Source: Tribonema minus
Lineage: Eukaryota; Sar; Xanthophyceae; Tribonematales; Tribonemataceae
Length of the DNA stretch: 64,000 nt
Direction: 5' to 3'
NCBI GenBank assembly: GCA_017506865.1
Contig: JAFCMP010000543.1
Span: forward strand, 496,001-560,000
Both the position numbers and the translations under genes were made by a program. Shown here in pieces: positions 44,027-55,600 of this stretch. The notes under the pieces were generated by a model. The model searched no databases, was not told the origin of the DNA, and was given only the letters and a program-made list of their open reading frames with translations. Numbering within the stretch: the stretch's first letter is position 1; each line of letters opens with the position of its first letter.

Positions 44027-45365
44027 CTGCGGCAGCAGCAGCGCAGCAGCGTGATGAGCCCATGTTGAAGTGAATCCAGAACCTAATAGTAATCAAGTGA
44101 TTAAAAATGGAACACCCCATGGATTTATAGCTTCAATACCTACAGGCGGCCAAACTCCTCCAATTGAAAAAACAGGAGAAAGACTTGAATGAAAAAACGC
44201 CCAGAAAAAGCAAAATCAAAGGAGAGGGTCATCAGTGCTCTGCCAGAATGCGAGTCGCCAGCGCGACGAGGTCAGATTGTAGCAGTCAGAACCTGAAAGG
44301 AAGCCCTCAGGGCGGGGATTGAAGCATGTGTGCAACATAAGCAATTCCATTGCCTTGAAGAAGAGTACGCTACCTCTAGCACTTCACGTGCGAAAAAATG
44401 CGGGACGCGCTCTGAACACGCCGCCAGCTGCCAAAGACAGCGTGCTCTCCAACGAGATTGTGTCATTGCGCACTTGGCAGTGCCCTCCTTGTACCTGCCA
44501 AGGTACACATGCTTGATGCCACTCAGGTGGATATTGAGTATTCCGTGTTGAGCTGCATCAGAAATGACTGTGCAAACCGACCCCCGAGCATCATGAGGTT
44601 GGGTAAGTGTGGGTTGAAAGTGCCTAGCGCAAATCTTGCTGCTAACATCACGGGCTGAGAGTTTGGTGTATTTGCTGCTCGGGTAAAATCAAGGGTATAC
44701 ACACAAGTACTTCTTGTTGATTTCATCGACGGCGAGAGAGCGCGTATGAGCTGCACAGCCAAGCTGAGCACACAAGTACTTGTTGTTCATTAAATCAAGG
44801 GTGCAAGAGAGCTAAGATCATCTGCGCAAAAACTGCTGCAGAGTGTCAATGTCTTGCTGCGAAGGTGCACAATGCTCAAGCACGAGTAAATTGCCATAAG
44901 TCTAGTACGTCTCATGCTGCTCTACATCATAATTGACTGCACATAAGACTGAACCCCAAGCGTTTCCATACAGCCGAGCAGGCATGGGGGGGGGGGGGGG
45001 GGGGGGGTATCGGGTATATCTGGCTCAAGTGCCCAGTGCAGCCTTTTCGATAACTCTCCCTGGCACCATGGGCCAGGCTTAGTGTGTATTTGCTGCTTGA
45101 ATTAATACTGGGGTACGCGCACAAGACTTCTTGTTGATATTTGTCAAGGGGCGCACGAGAGCCCATATGATCTGAGCAACACCTGCTGCAGGTATCCATG
45201 TCTTGTCGCTAAGGTTCATGGTGCTCACACGCGCTGAGTGAGTTTGCCATGGTGGAGAGCGTCTCGAGTGCTTCATCCGTTGACTCTTTCTGACAACAGT
45301 ATCGACGTACTTCGCAGTATCTGATGCATTAGAAAGGCATGTGAGTTCACATGCCCTTCTTTGGT
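44027..45365. other. Region between the acidic exon and bL25, nothing recognised
   Basis: If 43971-44026 is a real exon, its upstream exons should lie here on the minus strand, but no recognisable one was found. Loosely repeated words (CACACAAGTACTTSTTGTTGAT, GGTATACACACAAG-type) occur near 44690-44800 and 45065-45140. A run of 22 G is at 44986-45007. Confidence 0.35.
44986..45007. repeat. Poly-G tract (22 nt)
   Basis: A run of 22 G, that is C on the minus strand, downstream of the bL25 stop codon (45366). Confidence 0.9.
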
Positions 45366-48300
45366 TTATTCTGATTCTGCGCTGGAGAGTAATTGACTCT
45401 TCTCAGTACGGTCTGCAGTGAGCAGGGCCTCACCTCTGACTGTCCCCATGCTCCAGCCGATCTTGAACGGCTGTTCGGGCCTGAAAAGTTGCACGCCCGG
45501 CGGCAGCACGAGGTATTTGGCGTCAATCTTGTCGCCGGCCTTGACGCCCGTCAGATCCACCTATAAACGAAGCAAAAAATATATACTATTATAAGTATAC
45601 GAGACCCAAAATATATTACTGGTGGAAGGCACTTGCGGCTGATCATCCCTTGTCACCTAGAGCTCTACAATCTTTTGATTCGTTTTCATATATGATGCTT
45701 CAAAGTACTTGCACGGAAAGTGCAAGAAATACTTCTACACAGACATGTACACGAAAGTCCAAAATATGAATGACACTTCAAAGTACGTGCTTGTAAAAAC
45801 GTTTGTGGCGGCCGCATCAGTCAAGGCCCACATGGGCAATTGAATATTCCCATCTACAAACTGAAAAGTATGAATGAGTCTGATGCAACTGTCCTCCGCC
45901 GTGCTGAACATTGAAAAGCTTCCAACACAGCCCCTCGCGAACCATCAGGATCTCTCTGAGCGACTCGCATCGACTGCCTGTCTTGTATAGGCCCTTTGAA
46001 CATGCTGTGAAATTCAAGGCGCGCTTCACATTATTGTGGCCTGTGTACCAGCAGTGTAACTGCCGTAACCGCCAGGCGCGCAACCGGCAACGAGCATGCA
46101 ACTGCCATGTTCTCCAACAGAAGTCAAGGCGCGCTTCACAGCGCGAGCGCACGCAGACCGCGCACGCGCATCCAGCGCACATGACGACGCTGTCATTCAT
46201 CAATCACACCTGAGAGGGACTTGAAGGTGTGCCCTGTGCGCTGGTCGGACGCACAGCACCCTGTGCGGTCAGTGCCGCTTAGGATTAAGATTCAGGGTTG
46301 GCTGAGGAGCGTTGGCAATGCTAACCCTAATCAAAGACGCATGCGACATCTTCAACTCGGCCTACTTGCCGAGTGCTCGTTGTGATCAGATAATCCACAC
46401 AAGCCGCAACCGCGTCACCTCCGCTGCGTTTTTGTTCGTTTAATGAAATACCTAACTTATCAAAGGTACGTTGTAATTCGGGAACCGCGTCACCTCCGCT
46501 GCGTGACAAACTAATTTCTCAGCATGTGTGATGCGCTGCCCTCATCAGCAGCATCAACATGACATTGCTGTGCCAGCTGATACAAAGGACTTCACAGCGT
46601 TCACTGCAGTACGATGCTGTACTCCCACATTTGAATCCTGTACAAAACCTGCACTCACGTCGATGTATTTTGGTATGGATGCTGGGTCCATGGATGAAAT
46701 CTGCGGCACACAGGGAGCGAAAGGGCACGCAGCATCGCAACGAACATGCAGGTCAGTCAGAATCAGAGTCTTGGTACGACAGAAAGAAATAACGGGACAT
46801 GTGGCACTGCCTTGGCGTCGAAAGGACAGCACGACCGACTGTCGCGAGCAGGTACCACTTTGTCAATGCTGATTTGCCATGGTGTTGCAGTATACAGGCA
46901 GCATGTCATGACGAAGCGCTGCGGACCGCGGCGCGGCTGCTGCTGCGCCGAAGCGACAGCAGCGTGTGCGCTCTCACCAAGATGTGGACGCTTCGGCATC
47001 GAAAGAACGGCGGGTCGATCGGCGCATGACGCGTGTGTACCGCGCGCAGTTTCTCAATGCTGATTTGTCATGGTGTTGCAATGCACGGGCAGCAAGCCAC
47101 GACGGAAGCAGCGCGCCGCCGCGGCGCTGCACTGCTGCGGCGTCGCACGGCCGCGCGCGCGCACTCACATGCTCATGCTGATTTGTCGAACAGTGTTGCA
47201 ACATACAGGCAGTCGTAGATGAAGAGCTGCGAACCGGAGCACTGCTGCTTTTGCGCCGCAACGACGGCAGTGCTCACCAGGATGTCGACGCGCCGCTCGA
47301 CCTTCTGAACCCACGCGCCACGCCGCATTGATAGCGACAGCTCCTCGTTGACTGCGCACGCAGTACACGGCGGCGCAGCGGAGTGCAGCGAGTTCAGCGA
47401 CGCAGTACACGGCAAGTACAGCAGCGCAGCGAGTACAGCGAGGCATGGACAGCGACAGCTCCTCATTACGTGCGCGGCGCGGCACGCGGCTGCGGCGGAG
47501 TACGGTGAGTTCAGCGACGCAGTACACGGCAAGTACAGCTGCGCAGCGAGTACAGCGGTCAGTCATTCACTGCACGGCGCGGCACGACGCAGCGGCGGCG
47601 GCAGATAACAGCAAGTTCAGTACATACTGCAGTACGGTTGAGTGCAGCACCCACTGCGGCACACTACAGAGCGCGCACAGCCGTGCAGCAAGACCAGCCG
47701 CGAGGCAGCGCACGAGCTGCGCCGCAATGCAGATCTGCAGCGCACGAGATGCGCCGCAATGCGGGTCTGCAGCGCCGCTGCCGTATCAGCTTCTGGCGCA
47801 ACAGCGGTGCTGGCGCAGGCTTTTGCAGCGCGTGTGCGCGTGAAAAACGCATGACACGCCACAACCTCTCAAGCGCGCAGTGAGCGCAGTGGCAGAAAGT
47901 CCCGGCTTGCAAGAGAGCAACGGCAAGAGGTCACGTATTTGTGGCAGCAGCTGGCAATGAGCCTCAGGATGCAACAGGGTCACCCCCATGAGAACAAAGC
48001 CTGGAGAAATGTTGAGCAACACACACTGCGGGCGGTGCGGGGTCTGAGCGCAGGTGGCAGCAAGTCTCTGGCAAATCGTATCAGCGAGCTCTTCCCTTCT
48101 CACCGTATCAAGTGCGCAATGCTGCGGGATTTGTTCTTGTACGTAGCGGCATGTAGTTGAAGTTGTATTTTAACGGTTTGAACTTGTGTCCGTCCTACAT
48201 ACCTAGGCGCATTGGCACGCTGAGTGGCCGCCCCACGCGGTAGCGTAGCCAGTTCACCGTCTGAAACCTGGCAGTGGACAGCGGCGCATGCGGGTGAGTC

Positions 48301-51300
48301 AGTGCTGGGGGTTATAAGAACTGCCTGATGTGCGTTGGAAAATCAGGTACACTTTGTTGCCAACGCGGGGCGGGCACCTGAGGGTGGGATGCACAATTTT
48401 ACTTCAAGGTACACAACATACGCACACCAAGAGGCTTCACAGGTTCAGAATTCCTGGACCAAACCCCCTCAAGGCAATTCAACAACAACGGTGGCTGGGT
48501 ACTTGCATGGTCATGTTCGTTGCCTACATACGCGAATGAACGACACTCACGCCGCTGCAATGTTGCGGTGCATCTCTCCATGCACATGTAGTTCACACGT
48601 CCAGCATCACTGTCGGTCTAATCAGTGTCACCACCTGCTTGGGTGGTGAGCTGCAGCCTGTGGCTTGTGCGAGCCGCTCTTGTAGCTGTACTCGTGCCGC
48701 ACACTTGAACAAGCACCGCAGCAAGGCTCTGATTTGGCATCTGCAAGACGTGATCGTGTCACTGATTTTGTTTATAACATCAGCTCAACAGCTTGCCATT
48801 TTGCATGGATTTTGTGATGAGGAAGACATAAATGTGTGATCACAAGGCCGACTCGAACCATGGACCAGAAATTCTCAGAGGTTGGCTCTTCTCTAAGAAC
48901 CTGCTGTTAACGCGCTGCCTGAGCGATGCCACACTCATTTACTCACTCACTTGTGACCCGTGCAAACACTCAGAGTCTTCCTACCCGTCAAATGAGCTTT
49001 GTTCATCTCCATACAGGCCACGATCGGCGGTTCGCTCACGTCAAGGCTTGCGCCGTGATGCGCCACGTACATTCATACTTCAACAAGCGACACTTCAACC
49101 TCCAGGGATATCCGCAAAACGGCCGGGCTTCCGTCACGACGCGGCGCATACGCACTGAAGAACATGCACCTGGCGTTTGAGCTTGTCGCAGAGTGGGGGA
49201 AACCACCCCCGCGCCTGCTACTGTCTAACTGCAACCCGAGCAAGGCCATCCTAGCCATGCGTTACATTACAAGCGTGCAAGAGCAGTGCTCGCCCAGCCC
49301 CCACCTGTCGTTGAGCTTATTGATCTCGACGTAGGCAGGGAAGACCAGCTCTGCGTCTGCGGGGTCGGCGCCGTCGACCGACACCAGGTAGGGAACGTTC
49401 TGGAAACTGCGAGAAAGCGCGCAGGGGCACGGCCAGCATGCAATCGGCGGTGAGCGCGCCACGTTCATACAGGGCTGACGGGTGCGTTCATACAGGGCTG
49501 ACCGGGGCGCGCAGAAAAGACAAGAGGAGGGAGGAGGGGAAGGCAACCGGATTGTGATTGTAGCGCATACATAGCCCGCATAAAATTTCTGGCGTTTTAC
49601 GCTGGCTGGTACCAGCTAGGATGAGACGCCGCCTCATCTCGCCAGAGAACACGCAGTCGAGAGTCTAGCAGTGCGCAGAAGCCAAAGCCGTCGCGACACC
49701 GCCGCCTTCGACGCACGGCGCGTAACGGCCGCGCTTGGCCAGAGCAGCTTGCGACCTGCCCCTTGCAGCGCTGCAGAGCAGGCTGGTATCACACAGAGCG
49801 CAACTGCGCGCCCCGGCGCTGTGTCTGCAGCCACATATTGTTTTGTTGTTGTTTGGAGGGGTACCGGCCGACAGGTGCTTGGTGACTGGTCTGTAGTCGG
49901 CTTCGGCGGTGCTTGTGCCACGGCAGATGCGCGCTGTCCGCGTTGCGTGTATCACTGGAGTAGCTTTTGTAGCCCGTCGACCGCGAGTGCTTCAAGTGAA
50001 TGGACGAGGGAGCAGTTAAAGTTGTAACGGATGGCAAGCCACGTAAAGCTGTCGCCGGCCAGCATTGCAGCACTTCGTGACAAAATCTGCATTCAGGTGG
50101 CATGCGTCATGTTGCTTGAGCTTGCCTTCTTGCTGCGCGACGGGAGAGTCGTTGAAACTACTTCAAGAAATACTTCAAGTGAGTGACTTGCCTTTCTTGC
50201 ATTTGCCGCATCTCCTTCTGCAAAGAGCGCTCCGGCACGCACATCATGATCTTGGAGTCAGTGCCGTCCAGCCCCTTCCCGTATATTACCCCAGGGATCA
50301 AGCCGGCTGCGGTAGCGTGCGCGCCACATGAGGCAAATGAGGCAACGCATGACAAAGCGCGTGGGTGAGAGGGGACCATGAAGATAAGAGCAAGGCATCC
50401 CGAATATCGAGAAAAAACGTGAGCAGGCCTTTCATAAAGCCGGATCGACGTGCTGAATGCGTGATGATCAGGCCATAGTGGCAAGCGGACTTCAGATTCA
50501 CAGCATGAGGGAGTGAAAAAGTTTAACATATGGCACGTCGCGGCTGCCTGCTGAGTCAACTGGCAGAACGACCCCAACTGAATGTATGCGCATGGCGGCA
50601 CTGCCAATTTGCCGCTGCCGTTCATCCGCATACACAGTGACCGACTGTATGAAATGGCTGCCAACAGATCAGTCGCCCGCTGCGCAGGTACTTGAGGAAT
50701 AGTTCGTACTTCACGACCCAAATGCTGCGAAGCACACACACTTTGCGAGCTCAGTCACCCTCTGCGCATGTACATTAGGAAAGGTCCGTAATTGATTTGT
50801 GGCACGACCCAGATGCTGCTAAGCACACACGCCTTCTGCGAGCTAATGCGGAAACCGCGGGCGCTGCGTTGCAATCTGGTCCCCCACCATGAACGTGATT
50901 GATGATGCTACGGCCGCCATCTGGCCGCTGCGGATGGAGCACGGTGAGCATGCACGATCCAGTGCAAGGAGGCGGCAATGGCGACGAGTTTTGTGGGCAT
51001 AGCACCGGCGATGTGTGCTGATGCCATGCCGAGCGCGGACAATGGGCGACGCCTTTTAAGCCCTGTTAGCATGTTTGAAAGCGTTGAAAACCCATGAGCA
51101 CATGATAATCGACACATTGCGGCACAGTGCTCTTGCAGTGTAGTAACGAGTCGCAACGCCGCCACCTCCAACCCTTGCCTGAAACATTCATACCTGCACT
51201 AGATCTGATAATCTTTTGTAGGCGAGGGACCCTTCAGGGCGCGAGCCTTCTTAGGTATTTCGGCGCGCGCGCGATTCTCCACACTACCAATGCATCTGGG

Positions 51301-52459
51301 CTTGCTAATTTTAGCGGTGGGTACGTACACATTTGCGTACCGCTACAACCGTTCACCAATCACCGCGCTGGGGTCGAGTTGCCGCTCCCAGCGGGAACAC
51401 CCTGGAAGCCGCGAGCTTATTCTGGCGCTGGCTCTCCAGCGCGTGGGATGTTGCTGCACAGGCGGCGCTGAGCGCGTGCAGCGTATTGACGCTTGGCACG
51501 TATCGTACTGCAGGCACAAGCCTGCGGCCACGCTTCACGTCCTGCAGGGCGCTCATGGTCTCCACTTTTCGCTCCTCAGGAAGTGAAGTTGTGCGTAACG
51601 GCTTTGAAGTTGCGGGAAGTACACTTTTTGCAGAAGGCGCTGTTGAAAGTGCTTGACGTAGAGATAACACGGTCTCACAGCAAGGCAGAACCCGTGCTCG
51701 CAAGGTGTACGTAGTTTAATGCTCACATGTCCAACGCAAAAAAAAAACCAGCATTTGACGCACGTTCAAAACCCTTTGCTGAGGTGGGAGCGATGGTGTC
51801 TGACCCGCTTTGAGCGCAGCTTACCCCTTGCTAGCCTCCTCTACACTATAAAATGGGTCCCTCGCCCCCTACCTCTGGGGGATTAAGGGAGGGCCTTCCT
51901 TGTGTGATGGGTAAATGCAGAGCATTGACAGTATGCAGCCAGTACGCTCAGAGTTCTGAGCAGCGTGTGAGGTGCACAAACCACCGGCCGCAGTCAGCAC
52001 AGCCGTTGGCAGATGCAGACATACTCGTACATACCTTTTTCTGTTATGGTTGACACATAAAAGGTGATGGTTTGAGCGCATAGCTCCTCTAGCAGGGTAT
52101 GCAGCAGCTTCATGATCCATGACAGCAATGTTGAAACATGAAACCACAGCATTTTGAGTGCATGTCCACAACCGCCTTTGTATGCAAAAGGAGTACACTT
52201 CACTCTGCAAATTGACACATTGCTTGAGGACTCGCTTACCTTCTCTGAGCTCCGCAGATCGCTTTGATCCTCCCAATGGGTCCCTGGTGACGGCGTGCAA
52301 CACCCTGCTGTGCTCTCCAATGCGCGACTCGTCCGGAAAGTGCGAGCTCATGCACCTTACTTGCGCTGCTGCACCTGCTGATGGCGGGACATTCTGCTGC
52401 AGAGCCAACGCCGCTGTTCGCCGCCGCAGGCTCCCGCAGCACACCCGATGTACAAACAT
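45366..52459 (-). CDS. Ribosomal protein bL25, organellar (probably mitochondrial)
   Basis: Seven exons, 52459-52240, 50306-50192, 49406-49305, 48267-48203, 47351-47278, 46700-46659 and 45560-45366, close in phase to 270 aa. bL25 binds 5S rRNA in the bacterial-type large subunit. The first ~45 residues are Arg/Ala/Ser-rich with no long hydrophobic core (MFVHRVCCGSLRRRTAALAL), suggesting a mitochondrial presequence. Then come the family's AELREAGLIPGVIYGKG, PERSLQKEM and VPYLVSVDG, followed by NWLRYRVGRPLSVPMRL, a segment split over two exons (NEELSLSMRRGAWVQKVERR), and the CTC-like tail IPKYIDVDLTGVKAGDKI. Intron 2 uses a GC donor (AAAG|GCAAGT); a GT alternative breaks the frame. Exon 6 is only 42 nt. 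Exon 5 is flanked by echo copies on both sides. The assignment is firm; the organelle is inferred. Confidence 0.87.
46859..47300 (-). repeat. Donor-side echoes of bL25 exon 5
   Basis: Three units (starting near 46859, 47050 and 47170) share AATGCTGATTTGYCATGGTG, GTTGCA, CAGGCAG and CTGCTGC. The unit at the exon ends in the exon-5 donor (plus strand GCTCACCAGGATGTCGACGC). The farthest unit ends in a decayed version (CTCTCACCAAGATGTGGACG). The spacing is ~120-190 bp. Confidence 0.75.
47330..47570 (-). repeat. Acceptor-side echoes of bL25 exon 5
   Basis: The start of exon 5 with its upstream intron (plus strand GACAGCTCCTCGTTGACTGC, then GAGTTCAGCGACGCAGTAC and ACGGCAAGTACAGC) recurs around 47445-47565 with GACAGCTCCTCATTACGTGC. 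A shorter AGTACAGCG(A/G) repeat is interspersed. Together with the donor-side array this leaves exon 5 in the middle of its own decayed copies. Confidence 0.8.
50680..50830. repeat. ~85-bp tandem duplication in a bL25 intron
   Basis: Two diverged units share CTGCGCA(G/T)GTAC, TTAGGAA or TGAGGAA, CACGACCCA(A/G)ATGCTGC and AAGCACACAC. The unit is not obviously derived from an exon and lies within the first bL25 intron. Confidence 0.7.
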
Positions 52460-52655
52460 GTTGCGAGCAGATAATCTCCTCTTATCGACGCCAGGGGGCT
52501 CAGAGGTTATCGGAACCGCATGAGACTAGCGTGCAATTGGATTTCTTAGCTGCTGTTGCTGCAAAGCACCGCACCGCACGTAAGCTCTCTCTCAAGCTTT
52601 GGGCAAGTATCGTCCAGAAACACTTTATTAGGGGGGCGATCTTCTTGCCAAAAAC
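52460..52655. promoter_or_regulatory. Divergent promoter between bL25 and DUF1995 genes
   Basis: Only 196 bp separate the first ATG of bL25 (minus) from the first in-frame ATG of the DUF1995 gene (plus). The spacer must contain both 5' leaders and probably a shared promoter. Both products act in organelles, so co-expression is plausible. No TATA box is obvious; a short AT-rich stretch lies near 52620-52632. Confidence 0.55.
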
Positions 52656-55600
52656 ATGATCCTCGCAGGCCGGCAAACCATGAGGCTTGGCTGCGGGCCG
52701 GCAGCGGCAGCTCTATCGGCATTGATCGCCGCCATAGGCTACTGCGGGAGCTGCACTGCTTTTCTGACGCCTGCAGCCCAATGTAGCACTGTGACGAGGG
52801 CTCGTCATGTGAACTCTCGCCCTGTCCTCTTCAGCACCAGCACTAGCGAGGCAAGCAGCAGCGGAGTGGGCGAGGGCTACACGCATGAGGGCATGCCAGC
52901 TGGAATAGACGATGTGGCTTCACAGGCGCTGGAGGGACTGGCAGCTGCGGTGTCGTCAGGGCAGAAGAGGCTCAAGGTTGACATATTTGTGCCAGGTTAG
53001 TGAGGTCATGTCGGCAGATTAGTACACGATGACGCTGACCAGCTCTTGGAAAACGATTTCAAGTGAGTTTGTCGTGTTACATCTCAATGTCACGTTCCTG
53101 CAAGACGTATTTGCACGAACTGTTTCGATGCCTCGAATTGGCTCGGGGAGCAGCATCATCGCTATCGCTACATTTACAGTATGAACCCAGTGTCATGTGC
53201 GGTATACACACTTACGGTCTTACTGATCGAACGTCCGATCAAAGAGAACGCAGCTTCACCGATGGCTACGAGGACTTCCCCAAAAGCAGCCCCATGTTGC
53301 AGCATCTCGGAATTCCCCTGCTGGTCAGCCGGCGTGTTTGCTGGCATGATGAGGCCTTCATTTCAAGTCCCACGCCATTCACCAGTTATTGGCCAGCGCC
53401 ACTGCAGTTACATCTAACTCAGGCGGAGTCGGATTGATCAGCTCAGACAGGCAGAGAAGTGCGTACTGTAGCTTTGTCTAAAATCCACAAGCTGCCCTCA
53501 AATCGACCAAGTACGGTAATGTAGCATTATGTAGTCTCGCTGCTCCCCACCCCCTGATCACGCCTGAGGTTGCAGCCTCTGCACCCAGAGTGATGTGGTC
53601 ACAGCGCAGGGGTGCCTTGCAGCGGCCTGGTTTGGCACGTTCTCAGTCAATTGCTGGGTGCGCAGCAGCCTTTCGTAAAGCCCAGACTTGTGTGCCAATG
53701 ACCCATCAGATGCCATGATTGCCATGATTGCGGTTTGCAGGCTCTGTTCTGTCACTGGGCCCATGCACCAAGCCGTTACCAGCGGATACGCTATTGTTTT
53801 TCTACAAGAAGTATTTCTTTTACATCAACTTGTGTTTCTTTGCTGCTTGAGCAATTCATTTGGTAGGCTTCAGATGCCCAACCTATATGTGCTATGGACG
53901 TCTCTCACTCCACTAGCTGCTGTCACGGCCCAGCATCCCAGTGACGCCGCAGCCGCACACCCAGCGTGCCTGTAAAAGTGTATTGGCATTCGCCCGCATC
54001 AGGTCACGATGCGGCCATGGTGCAGACCGCCAAGAGGCCCCGTTGCGGAGCTGCACATGTCTCATGTCTGCTCCCCAAAGGGGGGACGTCAGCTTGTGTA
54101 TAATGCTTGTGCTCAGGGTAATTGCCAAGTGAGCTGCGGTGCTCGGGCACATCTCAAGTGCTGCTACCAAGTCGCCGCCGACTGCATCGTCATTGCACAA
54201 TCGTGGTGCCCCCGTCATGCTACTGCATTTGACTCAATCGCACTGGAAGAGCGCGTGCCATGCAACGGCGCCCGGCTCCGTGCATGCGGCGGCACCTGAT
54301 TTTGTGCGTTCTTGCCACACCATGCAATGTGATGGCCGCACACCAACCTGGTGTGGGACTGAACTTTGATGTGAAATGCGCGCCTGTGCCGCTGCCCCTC
54401 CGCACTGCCACGCCACTATGAGTTCACTGCGAGTACACAATCAGTACACGCGCCCCTCACGAGTACAGCGGGCACCTGCAGTCGTCTGCTGTGGCGCTGT
54501 GGCGTCGCGGCGCGTTGCGCGCATGGTGCGCAACGCCGCGCGCGCAGTAAATGCTGGGCGCTGCATGCGGCGCCTCCCCCCGGCGCGCTGCCATCGCGCG
54601 CGCAGCGCAACCGCTGAGCAGCACGTCCGGTCGTGGTGCGGCTGCGCGCTCTGGCACCGCGTGCACCCGGGGTCATTACGCAGAAAGCTGGGCATGCGCG
54701 GACTGTTGAAGTGATGCATGCCATCGCAGCGCTCAGCCCCCCCTTGTCCCTGCTCATCCGCATCACCACCCAGGCCTCAACCCCAAGCTCGAGGGCTCCG
54801 CGCCGTACAACGCCGGCCTGCTGCTGGCCTTCGTCAAGTCGCTGCTGCCGGCGCTCGACGCGTGCGCCAACATCAAGGTGCGGTGTCACACAGCGGCCCG
54901 CGCACTGAGCATGCACAGCTGTGCTGCTGCATTCGATGGCTGCCGCATTGACCGCTGTTGACAGCTCGTGACAGTGCGCCTCGCCCGACTGTGTCGGGTC
55001 TGGGCTATTCTTGTCTTTGTGTGGGTTTTCGGTGTGACGAAACCCTGCCCGTTGCGTACAGACTCAGTAAATTTAGAGGGTATTGAAGCGGGAACCAGCT
55101 CTGATTCTTTTGGTGGCGAGACATCAAAGCTTACACCTGCTCTGGTTCTGTTGGTTCCCCATCTTGACTCGTGCGGACGCCACCGCTGACTGTGGCACAA
55201 CAGCACCAGTGCCATGCATGTTGTCAAAATCACTCATTTCATGGCGCTGATCAATTCATACTGCATGGCTCGTCATGCATCTGGCAGGGAGGCCGGCAGC
55301 AGCGCCATTATCCCAACGCGTCACCTGTTGAATTTCTACTTACTTTTGTCAGTGCGTCAGCTTGCTACACATGCTGCATCAGCAGAGTCGAAGGCACCAG
55401 CATTTATCTTGCCCCCCCCCCCCCCATCCCCCGCCCCCTCCCCAGCTGCTATTCAGCAGCGCGGGCGACGCAGCCATGGCGCAGAAGACGTTTGGCGACA
55501 TGGGCTGGCGCCTACCGGAGGGCACGCGGTTCGCGTCGCTGTCGCCGGGGAGCGTCACAGCCGAAGACGGCGCCATCGTCATCGTCAACCCGCGCAACAG

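Noticed and set aside
45832-45933. Candidate bL25 exon reading HGGGQLHQTH...
   Set aside because: Phases do not close. Exons 47351-47278 and 46700-46659 supply the missing conserved segment with correct phases.
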